DNA of 64,000 bases from Podarcis raffonei (GCF_027172205.1 NC_070614.1:40306001-40370000), one strand, 5' to 3'. Counted from the stretch's first letter, positions 1-27,402 are shown. Made by a program: numbers and translations. The notes: generated from the sequence alone by a model not told the origin.

Positions 1-3000
1 CTACCTGGCCTACCAGATTTGGGACACGGTGCAGGTGAAGGCTCTATTCTCCATCCTGGTGGGGCAGGGGGGGCGTGGTCTGCTTTTCTTTTTTTTTTAT
101 TATAAGATATTTATTAAAGTTTTAAAGATTTATATAAAATAGAAAAAACAAAAGAACAAACAGAAACAACAAAAATACATACAAAACACATACAACAACA
201 AATATAATTTCAATCCCCTATATTCATAAAACTTACTTTCCCGACCTCCTCATACCTCCCCTCTCTGTATTCCAATCTCTAATTAGTTCAATTCAGCAAA
301 TCCTTCCCCTAATTTCTATATAGTTTTTGACCTTTCTTTTCTTAATTACATAATCATTACAGCTAAAAATCCCTTAATTTCAAAATCAACATCGTTCTAA
401 CATTCAATAATTTTACAATGTTTCTTAAGATAGTCCTTAAATTTCTTCCAATCTTCTTCCGCCGTCTCTTTTCCCTGGTCTCGGATTCTGCCGGTCATTT
501 CTGCCAGTCCCATATAATCTATTACCTTCATCTGCCATTCTTCCACGGTGGGTAGATCTTGTGTCTTCCAATACTTTGCGATGAGTATTCTTGCTGCTGT
601 TGTAGCATACATAAAAAATGTTCTGTCCTTCTTTGACACCAATTGGCCGACCATACCCAGGAGAAAGGCCTCTGGTTTCTTCAGGAAGGTATATTTAAAT
701 ACCTTTTTCATTTCATTATAAATCACTTCCCAGAAAGCCTTAATCCTTGGGCATGTCCACCAAAGGTGAAAGAATGTACCTTCAGTCTCTTTACATTTCC
801 AACACTTATTATCAGGCAAGTGGTAAATTTTTGCGAGCTTGACTGGGGTCATGTACCACCTATAAGTCATTTTCATAATATTTTCTTTTAAGGCATTACA
901 TGCCGTAAATTTTATACCAGTGGTCCACAACCGTTCCCAGTCCTCAAACATAATGTTATGACCAATATCTTGTGCCCACTTGATCATAGCTGATTTAACT
1001 GTTTCATCCTGTGTATTCCATTTCAACAGCAAGTTATACATTTTTGACAAGTTCTTAGTTTTGGATTCTAACAATTCTGTGTCCAGTTTTGATTTTTCCA
1101 CCTGGAAACCAATTTTCCTGTCTAACTTAAAAACCTCCATTATTTGATAATAATGAAGCCAGTCTCGCACTTTATCTTTCAATTTCTCATAACTCTGCAA
1201 TTTCAATATATCCCCTTCTTGTTCCAAAATTTCCCAATATTTCGGCCATTTGGACTCCATATTAATTTTTTTCACAGCCTTTGCCTCCATTGGTGACAAC
1301 CACCTAGGAGTTTTATTTTCCAGCAAATCTTTATACCTGATCCAGACATTATACAATGCTTTCCTGACAATATGGTTTTTAAAAGCTTTATGAGCTTTAA
1401 CCTTGTCGTACCACAAGTATGCATGCCACCCAAAAGTATTATTAAACCCTTCTAGGTCCAAAATATCTGTGTTCTCAAGAAGCAGCCAATCTTTCAACCA
1501 GCAGAATGCTGCTGATTCATAGTAAAGTTTAAAGTCTGGCAGGGCAAATCCGCCTCTTTCCTTTGCCTCAGTTAATATCTTAAATTTTATTCTGGGCTTC
1601 TTGCCCTGCCAGACAAATCTAGAAATATCTTTCTGCCACTTCTTGAAACGATCCATCTTGTCCACAATCTGCAATGTTTGAAACAAAAACAACATTCTAG
1701 GCAAAACATTCATCTTTATAGCTGCAATTCGACCCAACAAGGAAAGCTTCAAGTTTGACCAAATTTCTAAATCTTTTTTTACTTCTGTCCAGCATTTTTC
1801 ATAATTATCTTTAAATAAATTCACAATTTTAGCTGTCATATTAATCCCCAAGTATTTCACTTTCTTAACCACAGTTAAACCTGTCTCATTCTGAAACCTC
1901 TCCTTTTCCATAGGTGTTAAATTTTTCTCCAATACCTTAGTTTTAGATTTGTTCAGTTTAAATCCTGCTACTTGGCCAAACTCTTGAATTAGTTCTAAAA
2001 CCCTTTTGGTACTAGATTCTGGCTCTTGTAACGTAAGTACCAAATCATCTGCGGGCGTGGTCTGCTTTTCGGTGGGGTGATTGGTTTCCAACATCCTGCT
2101 CATCCTCTTCATTATCAGAGGCTGGAAAAAGTGAGGGCATCAGGTCTGTGGAGGGTATTTTTTAAAGGAAGTATTTTGGCTCGGATGAAGCTGTGTGTGG
2201 TTTGAGGCAGGATAGGATATCGAAGGCCCAAGGGAAGGTCTCAGACTGGTGGTTAAGTGGGGCAAAAACCCTCCTCTGTTCTGCCCTAACTGCCCCCCTC
2301 TCTTTTCCCTGCCCCAACCCAGGCCTTTGCCAGTAGCATCACAGGGACTCTGGCCACCCAGGCTGTGCTGAAAGGGGTGGGAGTCGGGGATGAGGCTTCA
2401 ACCGTCACGGCTGCTACTGTCACCTGGATCCTGAAAGGTGGGACTTGCCCTTCTGTTAATCCTCTGTGACTTTTCCTCTTCTGATCCTTTCCCACGGTTA
2501 AAAGTAGCTCAAGGTGCTTGCTTGGAACTTTAAATAAATGCTTAGTAAGCTTGGGACGTGGGTGGCGCTGTGGGTTAAACCACAGAGCCTAGGGCTTGCT
2601 GATCAGAAGGTCGGTGGTTCGAATCCCTGCGACGGGGTGAGCTCCCATTGCTCAGTCCCTGCTCCTGCCAACCTAGCAGTTCAAAAGCACGTCAAAGTGC
2701 AAGTAGATAAATAGGGAAGATACCGGCAGGAAGGTAAACAGCGTTTCCGTGCGCTGCTCTGGTTCGCCAGAAGCGGCTTAGTCATGCTGGCCACATGACC
2801 TGGAAGCTGTACGCCGGCTCCCTCGGCCAATAAAGCAAGATGAGCGCCACAACCCCAGAGTCGGTCACGACTGGACCTAATAGTCAGGGGTCCCTTTACC
2901 TTTACCTTTAAGCGTTTAAACAACACTTAATTTACTGGTGCCCACAAAATCAAACCCTCTTTACTGCCCCACAACATTTAGGAACATCAGAAACAGAAGG

Positions 3001-6000
3001 GATAACAGTATAAACAGTACAACTAATGCAATAGAGCCCATGGCTGAATGTGGCCTAAGTTCCGGCAAGCGGGGGGGGGCGGGATGTGCCATGTAAAACT
3101 GCTCCCTCAGAGCCTTTCCCCAACTCTGTTCATCTTGATTTGAACCCAGAACTACTCAGGTTAAGGTGGGCCCCCTCAGCACTGTTCTCCCTTTTCCAGT
3201 TCATTCCTCATCTTGCCAGCAATATAGTCTCTACCCCACTCCAAAAAGAAGCTCCTGTAACTTGCAGATTCAAACTGTGTTGCGAGCCAGCTTCCTGTAA
3301 CCTCCAATCTCACGTGGACCAGTTGCCCCTTTGTGGCAACCACTGATGTGTGCTCTCTATCCCTTCTTCCTCAGATGGGACTGGGATGCTGGGCCGAATT
3401 GTCTTTGCCTGGAGTAAGGGGTGAGTCCTCTTCCGCCCTATGTTGTTGATGCTAGTGGGGGATGGGGAGGAGGAAATGTGCAAGGGTGGGACTGTTCATG
3501 TTTTATTTATTCCAGTGCATTGCTGGATCAGGCCTAAGCCCCATCTAGTCCCACCCCCTTCTCATGCAGTGCCCAACCAGATTCCTATAGGGAGCCCAAA
3601 AGGAGGACCTGAGGGCAACAAAGGGTTTTCCCCACTTGAGATTTTCTACCCCCCATGAACTGGTACACAGAGACATGGAAAAGAACTATCATGGCTAGAA
3701 GCCATTGCTATCCCACCTTTCCTTCAAGGTGGCATGCATGATTTTACACCCCCTGCCCCAGTTTTATCCCTGCAACAATCTTATGAGGTAGGCTAGGCTG
3801 CAAGGCGGGGCCTTCGTGGCTGAGTGGGGGTCTGAACCTTGGTCTTCTGCCCAATCCTAATCTGACATTCTGACCACCAGCTGTTTTCCGAGTTTGATCT
3901 CTGTGGGGCCCTGTCCTCCTCCTTCCCACATTATCCCATTTCCTTTTTATCTTCCAGGAGCAAACTGGACTGTGATGCGAAGCAATGGAGGTAAAGAGGG
4001 GTGTTTTGACCCCAACTTCATAGGTGTCCTCCTCTCTAACTGCATGTCTAAAATTAGGTACAAATCCAGTACTTCATCACCAACTGTACTTTCTGTTGGT
4101 TCATTAGCTAGGACACTTTTAGACATATGTTCCAGTTGGAAGGACTGTTTATGGCTTTGCTTGAGTGCTAGTTTTGGTTTACAGGCACATACATGTGGCC
4201 ATCTGTAGTATGATAAAAAACAAGACCAGTAGGAGCCTTATTTGGTGTGCCTTTACTTATTAATTTCACTGATGGCTCCAACTGTTTGAAATATATTGAA
4301 ATATATGCCTCTCTTTCTCTGTGTGTACATATGTATGTATTAATATTATTGACTACTGGGGAATACAATAAGGGCGAAATGTGTTTGAGTTTATTTTACT
4401 GAGTTGAGTGATTTTAGGCCATGTTTGTAATTGTTTATACTTGTGATATAAAATGATTTTATGACACCAGTCCCACAGGTTGTTGTTAATTACCTTCTTG
4501 TGGGTTTGTGCTTAGACAGACACTTGATGGGTCAGTGTTTTCTCTTTGATTGACATTTAATATCCCCTCCCCCCAAAAAAACCCACACCTCTTAGGCTCT
4601 TTGCTGATGTCCTGAATGACATGGCCATCTTAATGGAGATTCTGGCCCCAGCATTCCCAGCATGCTTCACTCTCATTGTGTGCATCAGTGGCTTCTTCAA
4701 GGTAAAAATAAATAATGAGGAGGGATGGGAGTTGGCTTGGTGAGATGCTGGGATAATTGAGATGCGCAACTGGAGTGGAACTTGGCGGGTATAATGGGTG
4801 AGACATTTATTGTAAGGTCACGTTCACACAATATGTTAAAAGGACTATGGTGCCACTTTAAACAATTGTGGCTTCCTCCAAAGGATTCTGGGACCTGTAG
4901 TTTACCCTCACAGAACTACAATTCCCAGAGTTCACTGGGGATTGGCTGTTAAACCACCCTGGGAATTCTACTCTGGGAGGAAAATCAGGGGTGTTTAAAG
5001 AACTCTCCAAACCCTTAACAAGCTACAGCTCCTAGAACTCCTTGGGGGAAGCCACTGTTTCACCTGGTATTATAGTGCTTTAAATGTATGGTGCAAATGT
5101 GGCCTAAGGCTTCTGTGAGCCAGTATTGGGACAAAGCTTGGTGTCCGTTTTCATCCTGATTTTCCTGATGGGTTGTGGATACCCTGGGGGGCTGAGGAGG
5201 TCATGGTGTCATGTTCTGTCGTTTGTTTGGGAGGAGTATGTAGTTGTGTCTGTGTGTGACCCACAAAGCTTTCTGTTCTCCCTCCACCTCCATTTTCTCT
5301 CTGATTCAGTGCATTGTGGGAGTTGCTGGAGGGGCCACTCGGGCAGCCCTCACCATGCACCAGGCCCGGCGGGACAACATGGCCGATGTTTCGGCCAAAG
5401 ATGGAAGCCAGGTGAGAGTGCTAGGGGGTGTGGATGGGATGAGGCATGCGTTGGCCAACTCTTGTTAGGGCTGTGCAAGGCCTGAGGCCTACCATTTGCC
5501 TTCTGGTGACCTCCTCTCTTGCTTACCCAGGAGACCCTGGTGAACCTAGCTGGCCTCTTCTTCAGTCTTCTCCTCATTCCTCTTGTAGCAGACAATCTCC
5601 GGTGAGTGGAAGGATGCTGCCTCTATCTCTCCGTGTGGTAGATAGGGAGGTGGGCTGTGGAAGAGCCAGGTTTTACAAGGATAGAAGGCATGGAAGTGTT
5701 TGGCAGGGGCCACTGAGGACAGAAGAAAGTCCTTTCTTAGGTGAGTCTTTTCTCTGATTTGTCTGCTTCCTTTCCGTTCAGCCTCACTTATTCCCTCTAC
5801 GGCCTCTTCACTGCCTTGCACCTCTACGCCAATTATAGGGCGGTACGATCCATCTGCATGGAGACCCTCAACCGTGCCCGGCTCCGCCTGGTCTTGCGGC
5901 ATTTTTTGCAACGGGGTAAAGTGCTGGGACCTGCTCTCGCCAACCCTCAGGAGCCTCTGGTGCCAGGTAACAAAGGGCTTGTGTGTAGGGGGAAGGAGGA

Positions 6001-9000
6001 GTGGTGCCGCCTGAGAGCTTTGGCCATGCTCATGCCATCCGTCTCTTCTTCTTCTCCCCTACCCCATCCTTTGGTGGGAGAGGGAGACCATAGAACTGAC
6101 AGTCACATTATGCCCCAGGTCAGAGATGGGGAGCCAAACGCAGCCCTCCAGGTCTCTCTGTATGGCTCACTCAGCTCTCCTCAGTGACATCTCCGGTTGT
6201 AGATAAGAGCCATAGTCTAAAACATCTGAAGGGCACAAGGTCAGGGGAGGTTTTGCCATCGTGTCTGTCACAGTGGTGACCTACCTTGGTTTCGCCAACA
6301 TGGTGGGACTTCAGCAAAAGGCCCTCAGGATTGCATCCTTAAAAACCCAGAGGTTTTTCACCCCCATGTCTAGGGTTTCAGCAGCAGCTCAGGGTGAACC
6401 TTGGGACACCACTCCACACTGTGGCCTCCAGGTGAGTAAGAACTATCAGGTGCCCCTTTAACCCTCCATTCTCTGGAAGATAATTTGTTCCTAAGCTTGC
6501 CGTTTCTTCGTGAAGTTTTTCAGCCCACTTATTATAACTAAAAATGTCCAAGTGCATGACTTAAAAATGATGAAAGCAATAGCAATAACAATCGAATAAG
6601 ATTTCCTAGAAAACTGGTTTAAAAACAAAAAAGTACATATCAGGAATAAAACTGAGCAGTGTACAGAACAGAGAATTAAACATGTAAGAGTCCAGGACAG
6701 GCTTGGATAAGTGGACTTTTGAAAGTGTCACAAATTTCTTGAGGGGAGGGCATTCCAGAGGGTGGGAGGCGATCACTTCCGCATTGTTGCCAAGTGACAA
6801 TGTGTAAATATAACCTGGAAAAGGTGTCTATAGGAATTTTAAAAGTAATGTATTTCAAAAGTAAAAAAAACCCCATGCATTTATTTTACTGAAAGGCAGG
6901 CTTCTAGATGCAGCCTTTGGTCCCAGGGCCTAAACTTATTCTTCCTGGGTGCAGAGGAGTCCCAGAGGTTTGTCTTTCAGATTGAATTTCCCATCCTGGC
7001 CACGGTACACCTGCATCACTTTTTGGCATTCATGAATTTCTCTTCCAACTCCAACCAGAGTTGCAGATTTCCAGAAAGCCCTTGAAGGGAATGCCACAAA
7101 TCACTTAATCTTCGTCAGCCGAGCAGCAGGTGGGTCGGTGAGAAAGTTGCATATATGAAGTGTCTGGCTATTAAGAGCGCAATACTAATCTTGTAGATTG
7201 AATTCAGTCGGGCTTACTCCCAAGTAAATGGGGTTAGGATTGCAGCCTGAGGCATGTGTGAAGTTTCCTAGCAATGTGGCATGAAAAAGAGAGAGGTTGC
7301 AAATGAGTTTGGGTTGTTGTTTTTTAATCTCATACATATATCCTTTTTTCATCACATTTTTTATTTTGTATTCCCCCCCTCCTAATTATTAGATTGTTGT
7401 ATTTTTATTACAGTCTGCTGCAAAGCATATATTAATGTAGAAAGGTGGGGTGTAAACTGGAGTAGCAGAAGCAGTAACAATAGAGATGGATATTTCAAGG
7501 GGCAGCAAAGTTTGGACCATGAACTAAAGTTGCCTGTTTTTTAAATTGGTCCTGAATTCCCAATCCCAGTTGATGGCTTCACTCTCTGCCAGAGTAAAGG
7601 CTGGTCTGGATGCAACCTCTGGCGGCAGATTTGGGGTCCTAGTAGAAAGATGTGTCAGCATGTGAGATACTGAGCACCATCTTCGCTGTGAGTCCTGGAA
7701 AACCTGCTGCTTGCCTTACAGGCCTTACAGGACTGACTCCAGCTACAAAAACTGCTGAACACACTCCTAGGCTGTGGTATTGTTTAAGTTGGGGGTTTTT
7801 TTTTGGTAAGTTAATGGTATTGATTTCTGCATCTTTATTTTTCGATCTTATTATTTATGTAGAAATTGTTTCTATTTGGTTGTGTACTTTTTAATGTGTT
7901 TTATTTATTGTTTATTACTTTTGTTAGGTTTGCAATGATGTAAATCGCGTCACGTTGTAAGCCACCTTGAGCACAGTTTTAACCAGTGCTTTCCCCCCCT
8001 AAAAAAACGTTTAGGGGTACTCTCATTTTGACTCAAGAAAATCACCATTTGATAGTTCAAATAAGGAAAAATAAATACAGTAAATGGACAGAAGTACAAA
8101 GATTCACAAAACGTTTAGGGGTATGCGTACCCCTGTGCCCCCCCCCAAAAAGCACTGGTTTTAACTATGGAAAGGCGGCATACAAACAAAATGATGACGA
8201 TGACCTTGCCCCATCTCTCTCCCTCCATCCCCAGGGACTGTCTCCATTCTCCTACACCGACTGGCAGGCAGCGTGGATGTAATTAAGGCCTGCACTCACG
8301 CCTTCCTCCTGGAAGTCCTGCTGTACCAAGATGTGACAACGTCTGCCTTGGAGGAAGAGTCTCTCCTGAATCTGCAGCGTAGGCTTCGTGAAGGTGATGA
8401 ACCAGGAAGGAAGGGGAGTGGGGAGCAAGGACAGCTCAGTGGGGTGGGGCACACAGATTTCCCCTTCAATTTCTGGCATCTCCACGGGTGAAGAATCTTA
8501 CCCTCCGCTCCTGTGGAGAGTGGCAGGTGGGCCCAGAGCCAAAAGTGGGCAGGACATCCTTCTTGTGTCTCTTTTTCCACGGCCCACTTCCTCCCCCTCC
8601 CCCTCCCCATTTCTGCCTTTTGGGCCACCTGCATGAAATCAGGTTGAGGACTGTGTGAAATCAGGCAGAGGGGTACATGGTGGTGTAGTGTAGTGGTTAG
8701 AGTGCTGGACCTGGGGGAGCAGGGTTCAAGTCCTCACTCAGCAAGGAAGCTGACTGGGCTACTGTGGGTCAGTTCTTCTCTCGGAGGGTTGTGGATGAGG
8801 ATGAACTGAGGAGGAGGAGAACTTTGTACACGACCACATGCTTCTTGGAAGAAAGGGGGGGGGGGAGAGATAGAAATATATTAATAAAATGAAATTAAAA
8901 CAGCTGTCCACCCGAGGCTTAAAGGATATGACTTAAAGGGTTGGGAAGGTGATCTTTCTCTCTGACGTTGTACCACCAGTCAAAATGGATGACGCTGGGT

Positions 9001-9980
9001 TGTCAGGCAGCATAAAGACAGCCGCTTCCGTCCTTATTTTCCGTTGTGTGGTGTTTTTTTTAGAGAGAGATTTCCCCCTTCCTATTGGGCTGCTCCTTGA
9101 TAGTTTATTTTATTTGCATTTATAGCCCACCGTATACTTAGAGCTCAAGTGCGAACAATGTACCCATTTTAATATGCTGTGCTCTTTTCTTGGTGTAGCC
9201 CTGCCCAGGGAGGATGCTCTGACTTCCTTCCTTTTTTTCTTTTTTGGATCATTCAGAACCTGAGAATAAGGACAGCACTGCGATTTCTGAAACACATCAG
9301 CTGTTGGACAAAATATTTCCCAGATTCCTGGCAGGTACAGTGGGGTCGTGATATAGATGCTGACCTTTACTTAAAAAATAAAAAATAAATATTCTGAATG
9401 CAGCACCGAGCAAATCTACATTTCCATGACCTGTGTAAGTTATGAAAATTAGGTAAGCTATGAAAATTTAATAGATTTGCATCTAGCTGCTTGTTTAGCT
9501 GTACATAATAATAAGATTATTATAATAGCATATTAATTAGATCTGGGGAAAGGGAATCACCTCACCCCTGTTAGAACCCCTGCTCTGATTTCAGAACTTT
9601 TATCAGGCTTTGCCCATCACAGATTTTCAACTTAATCCTAAGGAGTGGAAACTTGCTGTCCTTTAAAAAGACTGCAGAAGTTTTTATGATTTCTCATGCT
9701 GTTTCTCCTTGCAAGAATCCTCACTCCTACCCCCAAAAAACCATTCAGTCCTGCTTATATTTCACCCTTCTGCATTGTCCTGTATCAGAGAGTAGGAAAG
9801 TGTAGGTTGAGAATTAATTGAATGTATAGCTATAGCTAAACAAGACTCCCTTCCTTTCACTTTGGGCCCACCCGTGTCTTCCAAGGATTGACAGCAGCAG
9901 GATGGGTAACAGACCGGAACCTTCTGGGCCCTGATGAGTGGCGCATGGATTGGACCATCCCTGAAAAGAAAACCCTTTAA
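1..9980 (+). CDS. RUSF1: RUSF1 (C16orf58), root UVB sensitive family protein, 3' thirteen coding exons
   Basis: Spliced from exons 1-34 (cut by the window edge), 2323-2437, 3375-3420, 3958-3990, 4596-4701, 5310-5411, 5531-5601, 5782-5966, 6374-6431, 7059-7129, 8235-8393, 9257-9334 and 9886-9980 (TAA). All junctions are GT-AG and phases agree, giving 383 residues plus stop. I recognise the family from YLAYQIWDTVQ, TGMLGRIVFAWSKGSKLDC, KQWRLFADVLNDMAI, GGATRAALTMHQARRDNMAD, SAKDGSQETLVNLAG and LHLYANYRAVRSICMETLN, which closely follow human RUSF1 as I remember it. The DUF647 core has several hydrophobic segments and is probably membrane-associated. The C-terminal third (QKALEGN, ETHQLLDKIFPRFLAG, GPDEWRMDW) is more diverged. 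The vertebrate molecular function is poorly known; plant RUS proteins act in UV-B and root responses. It is convergent with SLC5A2, as in mammals. Exons 6374-6431 and 7059-7129 rest on weaker similarity plus phase agreement. Confidence 0.95.
89..2052 (-). mobile_element. L1-type LINE, 5'-truncated, in RUSF1 intron
   Basis: The element is antisense to RUSF1. It has a poly(T) start (its poly(A) tail), about 300 bases of 3' UTR, and the C-terminal part of ORF2 still open for about 550 codons (stop near 397). The ORF2 part starts at the ADD of the reverse transcriptase active-site motif and includes the C-terminal cysteine motif CWKCKETEGTFFHLWWTC. An exact 18-base target-site duplication, gggcgtggtctgcttttc, flanks it at 71-88 and 2053-2070. 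The open frame extends a few codons into host DNA (to 2112), which is not part of the element. The uninterrupted frame and exact duplication point to a young insertion. Confidence 0.93.
2553..2911 (+). mobile_element. Sauria-type tRNA-derived SINE
   Basis: The tRNA-like head carries a B-box-like GGTTCGAATCC and the GTGGCGCTGTGGGTTAAACC start. The element ends with GGTCACGACTGGACCTAATA and a CCTTTACCTTTA tail. It lies in the RUSF1 intron after exon 2323-2437. It belongs to the subfamily with the short TGTACGCCGG junction. Confidence 0.85.
3700..3900 (-). mobile_element. MIR-like tRNA-derived SINE, old copy
   Basis: Read on the minus strand it has the order tRNA-like head (GGTTCAGACCC type), central conserved part, then an L2-like tail (pieces such as CCTCACAGGGTTGTTG in diverged form). 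Similar copies occur at 8680, 17935, 21850, 32345 and 42880. Confidence 0.55.
4815..5105. repeat. Unclassified interspersed repeat with mirrored ACTACAATTCCCAG-type arms
   Basis: The interval holds repeated pieces such as ACTACAATTCCCAGAG and TCCTAGAACTCCTTGGGGGA in a roughly inverted arrangement, and ends near GGTGCAAATGTGGCCTAAGG. Related copies lie at about 15360-15500, 46290-46520, 51510-51755 and 56150-56340. It is probably a non-autonomous DNA element, but I did not find clear ends. Confidence 0.5.
7984..8157. mobile_element. Non-autonomous hAT element (CAGTGCTTT family)
   Basis: The ends are CAGTGCTTTCCCCCC and AAAAAGCACTG in inverted orientation. An exact 8-base target-site duplication GTTTTAAC flanks it at 7976-7983 and 8158-8165. 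It is inserted into the older 3' end of an L2/SINE-like repeat (AAGCCACCTTGAGCACAG before, TATGGAAAGGCGGCATAC after), inside a RUSF1 intron. Relatives are at 32535 and 58581. Confidence 0.88.
8680..8830 (+). mobile_element. MIR-like tRNA-derived SINE
   Basis: The head GTAGTGGTTAGAGTGCTGGA and the B-box-like GGTTCAAGTCC are followed by a MIR-like central part (TGGGTCAGTTCTTCTCTC). Confidence 0.6.
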
Positions 9981-11365
9981 CTCCAAGAGACATTTAACAT
10001 GGTGACTTGCTAAAGCCTTGGAAAGAGTGGTTCTCAGTTGCCATAGTGATGCCAGAGGTGCTGTCTCTGCCTCACATGGGGTTGTCAGAGTTTTTAATGC
10101 CAAAATGGAGGGGAGCGCAGGGTACCTGCTCCCTCCCTGATTTTTTGAGGGTGAGAGGAAAACACAAAAATAAACCTTTTTTATAAATGTGAAGTTTAAA
10201 AGTGTTTCTTCTTTTGCATTGTATGTATGAAAATTTTATATATGTGCATGTAGTAGTTTTGCAGGACCGATAACTTCCTTGTGCATTTTTGAGGCCTGTA
10301 TTTGTCAAATTAAACATTCAGGCAGACACATCTCCATTCCTGACAGAATAAGTTGCAGTGGGAACTTGCCTTCCTTCAGGTTCCCCATTTGCCTCCAGCC
10401 TAGAACATACAAAAGCACATTGGTCATTTTCACAGTCACATTTATTCCCCCGTTCTTTGGCCTCTTTGTTTTCCAAAACAGGCTGGGTCTGGATGCTGCT
10501 GATGCTGTCAGATGTGCGGCCTACTGGGGGGGGGGGGAATGGGCAGGCCAGCATTGCCTACCTCAAACCAAGTAATAAGGGAGGTACCCTTGTGCCTGAC
10601 TCTCATGACCTCCATGTGGCTCTGGAGGAACTAAACAACCTCTGCTACACTGACCTTGGTGAAAATGGTGATGACGGCATGAGAGGTACTTGGATTCCAG
10701 GGGCCGCACAAATGTGATGAAGGTGAAAAGCATTGGGAGAAAGTGTGTGGTTTGGATGACCAGACCTAAGAAAAGTGGACGCATGGACAAGAAGCTAGAA
10801 TGTCTTGCTCTAGGGACTCGAAGGGGTGAGGACACCAGGTGCTAAATCGGTGGGGCCCCCAAGAAGAACGTGCCACTCTTTTATTTTTTTGTAACGCCAC
10901 TAACATTGGGCGGTTTGTCTTTCCTCATAGGCTTCATACCTTTGAGGTGAGGGCTGTTGGAGAGAGGCAGTATATGTGGCATTGCACAGAGGAACTAAGA
11001 AGGGCCTTCAAAATGGGGCATCTTGCTACAACACGCATGGGGAGCCAGTACCCTTCCCTGATGTTAGACTACAAAGCACATCATCCCTGGTCATGCTGGT
11101 TGGGGCTGATGGGAACTGGAGTCCAACAACACCTGAAAGGTCTCAGCTTCTCCTTCCGTGTGTCGCATTACAATGCCCTCTCTGACTTGGATTACAAGGG
11201 TTGGTCTTTGGTGGGCTTGGGTGATCCTGGCTGGCGGGTTGATGACTGCTCGTTCCCTGTCAACTCGTTGATGCCACTGTCCCTCAGAGGCTGAAGTTAT
11301 GCCCAGAAGGGGTTGGTGTATGGAAGGCTGTCAAGAGGTTTATGGAGAGCTGTCTTGGGTGGCGC
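9981..11365. other. Intergenic spacer between convergent RUSF1 and SLC5A2
   Basis: This holds the RUSF1 3' UTR, a poly(G) run near 10528, half of a GGACTACAACTCCCATCAGC-type repeat near 11075-11150, and a candidate SLC5A2 poly(A) signal on the minus strand (AATAAA at 10880-10885). A stretch at 10535-10830 can be read as short open pieces but matches no family I know. Confidence 0.6.
10169..10174 (+). promoter_or_regulatory. Poly(A) signal, probable RUSF1 3' end
   Basis: AATAAA lies about 190 bases after the RUSF1 stop codon and is the first canonical signal downstream. Its use is inferred from position only. Confidence 0.5.
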
Positions 11366-26346
<14,981 letters not shown>

Positions 26347-26425
26347 GGTGCCTCAAGCTCTGACTCTCCCACAGTCAAGTAGGCAAAGTCAAGGAACTCT
26401 CTGGGGCAGCTCCTCTAGGAGTGGT

Positions 26426-26439
26426 GGTTAATAAAAAAC
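26426..26439. promoter_or_regulatory. HNF1-like site upstream of SLC5A2
   Basis: GGTTAATAAAAAAC matches the palindromic HNF1 consensus GGTTAATNATTAAC at all but two specified positions. It lies 80 bases upstream of the SLC5A2 start codon. A second half site, GATTAAC, lies near 26461-26467. HNF1A is known to drive renal SLC5A2. That this site works here is inference. Confidence 0.5.
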
Positions 26440-26748
26440 TCAGTCATGGGTTGGATGTGTGATTAACTTGGACTCTACGTGGTGGATGGGAAGCAGGGCG
26501 ATGTGGGGAGAGGGCAACTTCCAGTAACCCTGGCTCAAGTTGTTACCTTTTCTTTTACGGACAAAAAGTTGTGTGTCTCCACAGAGAGCAACTGACAGAT
26601 CATTTCAGATTCCTGGATCTCCCTTCTTGGATAAGCTTCACCTGTTGGCAGTAGGGATGTCAAGGGGTGGCAATTTCGATTCTTCCCTGTGTTCATCAGA
26701 ATCAGTGCCGCTATAAGTTTTTTGGCTCCTTCTAAAACCTATTTTGTT

Positions 26749-27402
26749 TTTACGAATGCTTTTTATTGGTTTTACATATAATCACATTACATAATATTGT
26801 ACCCTCTTATTTTATCTCTTTGGCTCAACTGAGCCTACCTTCTTCCCTCCCTCCCGTCTGATGGTTTACAAAATTAAACTTTACATCTTTACATTTTGCT
26901 TCGTTTCTTATCCTTGTTATATCATTACCTAAAATATTATATCACTCAACCTTAATAGGTAGAATTTTGGAATGCTTGGTCTCGCTGGTTCTGGATTCTT
27001 CCTGTCAGTTTCGCCAGTTCTGCAAAGTCCATCAGCTTCATCTGCCACTATTCTTTTGTTGGTAACTCCTGTTGTTTCCATCTTTGGGCAAACAAAATTC
27101 TTGCTGCAGTTGTTGCATATAAGAACTTTTTTTAAAAAAATCTTGTCTCGGTATCTCTCTACCCACTATACCCAACATAAAAGCTTCTAGTTTTTTTAAC
27201 AAAGGTGTTTTTAAACATTTTCTTTAACTTATTATATATCATTTCCCAGAAAGCTTTTACCTCCTTTACATGTCCATCACATATGGTAAAAAGTACCTTC
27301 CTTTTCCTTACATTTCCAAAATTCATTTTTTGTTCTATACATTTTGGCCAGTTTAAAAGGTGTTAAATACCACCTATACATAATTTTCATAACATTTTCC
27401 TG
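26749..27402 (-). mobile_element. L1-type LINE, short 5'-truncated copy
   Basis: It is homologous to the 3' UTR and last part of ORF2 of the L1 at 89-2052 (shared blocks such as CATCAGCTTCATCTGCCA and AAAATTCTTGCTGCAGTTGT). An exact 17-base target-site duplication, ctaaaacctattttgtt, lies at 26732-26748 and 27403-27419. It is not open, so it is older than the first copy. Confidence 0.88.

Noticed and set aside
397-2112. A 571-codon host gene on the minus strand
   Set aside because: It is L1 ORF2 sequence bounded by a target-site duplication; the first 20 or so codons are host intron.
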